Shown here: one piece after another, positions 14,420-16,003 of the stretch
How positions within the stretch are numbered: the stretch's first letter is position 1
Layout of the letters: the number at the start of each line of letters is the position of its first letter
Source of the DNA: an uncultured Acidobacteriota bacterium
GTDB taxonomy: Bacteria; Acidobacteriota; Blastocatellia; Pyrinomonadales; Pyrinomonadaceae
DNA: 16,003 bases
Direction: 5' to 3'
Assembly (NCBI GenBank): GCA_946480545.1
Contig: CAMLKY010000002.1
Coordinates: 1-16,003 of the forward strand
Made by a program: the position numbers and the translations under genes
The notes under the pieces: generated by a model
Seen by the model: the letters and a program-made list of their open reading frames with translations, nothing else
Databases searched by the model: none
What the model was told of the DNA's origin: nothing

Positions 14420-15733
14420 GTGGAGTCACTTACTTACGGACAACTCATACGCGGCAATCGCAACTTCCGCAACCTTCTGGCGGGACAGGTGATCTCCGAA
14501 CTCGGGAACTGGTTCAATTTCATTGCAGGACTTGGACTCGTGCGGGTCGTGAGCGAAACATCGCCGACGGCCGCCGGGATCTTTTTTGTTTGCCGCCTCG
14601 TTCCGTTTGCCATTGCATCACCAATAGCAGGGACGTTCGTGGACCGCTTTTCGAGACGGCAGGTGATGCTGATCACCGATCTCGCACGGGTCGCTGTCGC
14701 CCTGATGTTTCTGCTCGTCCACGACGCGAACGACCTCTGGATCGCGTACGTTGCGACGATGCTGCTTTCCGGGTTCGGTGCGTTCTTTGACGGAGCAAAG
14801 AACGCGGCGACACCGAATCTGACAGGTAAAGAGGGCCTCCTCGCCGGAACCGCGTTGATGTTCTCGTCGCGTTTTCTCCTGATGGCGATCGGCTCGGCAT
14901 TGGGTGGCTGGGCGGCGGCGATATTCGGATATGAAGCGGCGTTCATCATCAACGCGGCATCGTTCCTGGTGTCGGCATTCACGATCTGGCTGATCCCCGA
15001 GGAATCGACTCGGGACGCCGAGACGGGTGAGCGTATGTCGGGCAAGGTCGAGAAGCCGTCGTTTTTCACAGAGCTTCGTGAGGGATTCAGTTACTCGCTG
15101 GTCAACCGGTTCGCGTTCACGATCATTCTCATGAATATGATCTGGGCGACCGGCGGCGGAGCGATAAATGTCGTCTTCGAACGCATGGGCGGGATCTATT
15201 TTCCGATGGTCGAAGGATGGAACCCGGATATTGGCGTCGCCTTGCTCTGGACCAGTGCCGGCTTCGGACTCGCGTTCGGAATGCTTATCGCGCACCGGAC
15301 ATCCGTCTGGCTCGACTTCAACGGACGCCACAGCCTGTTTATCGGCCTGACCCTTATCATCCACGGCGTGCTCTTCTCGCTTGCCGGACTGATGCCGACG
15401 CTGCTCCTATTCACCGTTTTGTCTTTCGTGTCGAGGGCCGTGATCGGAGTCGAATATGCGATCCAGGAAACCCTCTTCCAGCGGAGCCTGCCGGACTATA
15501 TTCGCGGGCGGATCTCGACACTCGAGCGCGGGGCCGAGCTAACCGTTTTCGGGATCTCGAGCTACCTGGCGAGCGAGGCGATGTATTACATCTCGCCGCA
15601 GGTGCTGACCGTCATTTCGGGGATGCTATCGGCCGGTGCCGGAATACTGTGGTTTGTTCGTCACGGCCGCGAGGATTTCTCGCTCGGGTTTCGGGACACG
15701 TCCGTGGAGCCGGCCGAGTCGCCGGCGAGTTAA
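14420..15733 (+). CDS. MFS transporter (MFS_3/EntS-like)
   Basis: The protein has 437 residues from GTG 14420, with a weak ribosome site. It opens with NRNFRNLLAGQVISELGNWFNFIAGLGLV, typical of MFS_3 exporters. Motif A is seen in AGTFVDRFSRRQVM, and about 12 hydrophobic segments follow, with a cytoplasmic loop around residues 195-215. Relatives export enterobactin, macrolides or other drugs. It lies 106 bases after the PepSY gene. That spacer holds an AT-rich stretch and a distant 6-bp inverted repeat (CGCCAA at 14315, TTGGCG at 14363) but no clear terminator or promoter, so membership of the iron operon is possible but not shown. Export of a siderophore or of its derivatives is a speculative role. 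Confidence 0.85.
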   Translation: MESLTYGQLIRGNRNFRNLLAGQVISELGNWFNFIAGLGLVRVVSETSPTAAGIFFVCRLVPFAIASPIAGTFVDRFSRRQVMLITDLARVAVALMFLLVHDANDLWIAYVATMLLSGFGAFFDGAKNAATPNLTGKEGLLAGTALMFSSRFLLMAIGSALGGWAAAIFGYEAAFIINAASFLVSAFTIWLIPEESTRDAETGERMSGKVEKPSFFTELREGFSYSLVNRFAFTIILMNMIWATGGGAINVVFERMGGIYFPMVEGWNPDIGVALLWTSAGFGLAFGMLIAHRTSVWLDFNGRHSLFIGLTLIIHGVLFSLAGLMPTLLLFTVLSFVSRAVIGVEYAIQETLFQRSLPDYIRGRISTLERGAELTVFGISSYLASEAMYYISPQVLTVISGMLSAGAGILWFVRHGREDFSLGFRDTSVEPAESPAS

Positions 15734-15741
15734 GGGAATCG

Positions 15742-16003
15742 TTATGCGGTAATGATCACTGCCTTGGTTCCGGTAAGCTCTGAGAAGTCTTTGGTGTAGA
15801 TCGTCTCGACACGACGGATCCGTCCGATGACCTCGACAAGGTCCTGAGTCGAGATAAACCCGCTCTCAACGTGAGCGATCGCCCAGTTCTTTATGTGAGA
15901 GGCAGTTCGCAGGGTATCTTCCAACAAGCGCAGGTATTGTGATTTTGTCTCGACCGGCATTCCCAATTTGCCGTTTCTGGTAGATTCAACATCCTGCCAA
16001 AAA
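15742..16003 (-). CDS. Hypothetical protein, partial, running off the right edge
   Basis: On the minus strand one frame is open from the right edge (first whole codon at 16002) to TAA at 15742-15744, giving at least 86 residues; a shorter reading could begin at TTG 15966 or ATG 15960. The visible part is mostly helical by appearance (QYLRLLEDTLRTASHIKNW, then DLVEVIGRIRRVETIY) with several aromatic residues. I do not recognise the family. It is convergent with the transporter gene, with only 8 bases between their stops. The frame being open up to the window edge suggests a truncated larger gene, but a true start at 15960 or 15966 is equally possible. Confidence 0.5.
   Translation of the reverse strand, partial: FWQDVESTRNGKLGMPVETKSQYLRLLEDTLRTASHIKNWAIAHVESGFISTQDLVEVIGRIRRVETIYTKDFSELTGTKAVIITA

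Noticed and set aside
1..16003. Unusually frequent CGATC/GATCG words across the window as a possible motif
   Set aside because: They follow from favoured codons (Ile ATC, Asp GAT, Arg CGA and neighbours) in many genes; no spacing or strand pattern suggested a dedicated signal.
1..16003. Search for a new defence, mobile or CRISPR-type system
   Set aside because: No direct-repeat array, transposase, integrase, nuclease or toxin-antitoxin pair was seen; all larger genes fit known metabolic, iron-uptake or transport families.

Overview
The window is bacterial chromosomal DNA: moderately GC-rich, densely packed, with ATG, GTG and TTG starts and no tRNA, rRNA, CRISPR array or insertion sequence that I can see. 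Gene content and protein style (DinB, VOC and NodB-type secreted proteins, a TonB-dependent receptor with an STN domain, a double zinc-ribbon protein) fit a Gram-negative environmental lineage. Acidobacteriota (Blastocatellia-like) is my best guess, as an inference only. No gene-free stretch exceeds 300 bases.

Layout. (1) 1-1526, plus strand: the C-terminal end of a DinB-family protein, a VOC/glyoxalase-fold gene interrupted by one in-frame TGA, and a secreted polysaccharide-deacetylase-family protein. (2) 7589 down to 1538, minus strand: a six-gene operon for 4-hydroxyproline catabolism. In transcription order it encodes a proline racemase/4-hydroxyproline epimerase-family protein, a DAO-type FAD oxidase, a small [2Fe-2S] protein, a second FAD/NAD(P) oxidoreductase with a BFD-like Fe-S tail, a DapA-fold pyrroline-hydroxy-carboxylate deaminase and an alpha-ketoglutarate-semialdehyde dehydrogenase. 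The first five genes overlap by 3-8 bases; the last follows after 81 bases. Together they would convert trans-4-hydroxy-L-proline to 2-oxoglutarate. (3) 7669-9854, plus strand: a histone-deacetylase-fold amidohydrolase, a 93-residue double zinc-ribbon protein with a clear promoter and Shine-Dalgarno site, and a crotonase-family enzyme of PaaG-like isomerase type. (4) 9881-14313, plus strand: a TTGACA promoter with a 19-bp Fur-box-like palindrome just downstream, then a TonB-dependent siderophore receptor, a PiuC/YbiX dioxygenase and a PepSY-TM inner-membrane protein. This looks like a complete iron-repressed siderophore-utilisation operon. (5) 14420-15733: an MFS exporter of the EntS-like group, then a convergent partial gene leaving the right edge.

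Main observations. The epimerase lacks about 15 residues immediately after its first catalytic Cys-Gly-His-Gly motif, without a frameshift. The semialdehyde dehydrogenase of the same operon has Ile where the family has the coenzyme-binding Lys, inside a tandem hexamer. Either the pathway is decaying or altered, or there are sequence errors. The dehydrogenase gene also contains a low-complexity, repeat-like 26-base segment read in frame. I found no clearly new multi-gene system; the layout is mostly recognisable metabolism with unusual lesions and a well-resolved iron-control region.
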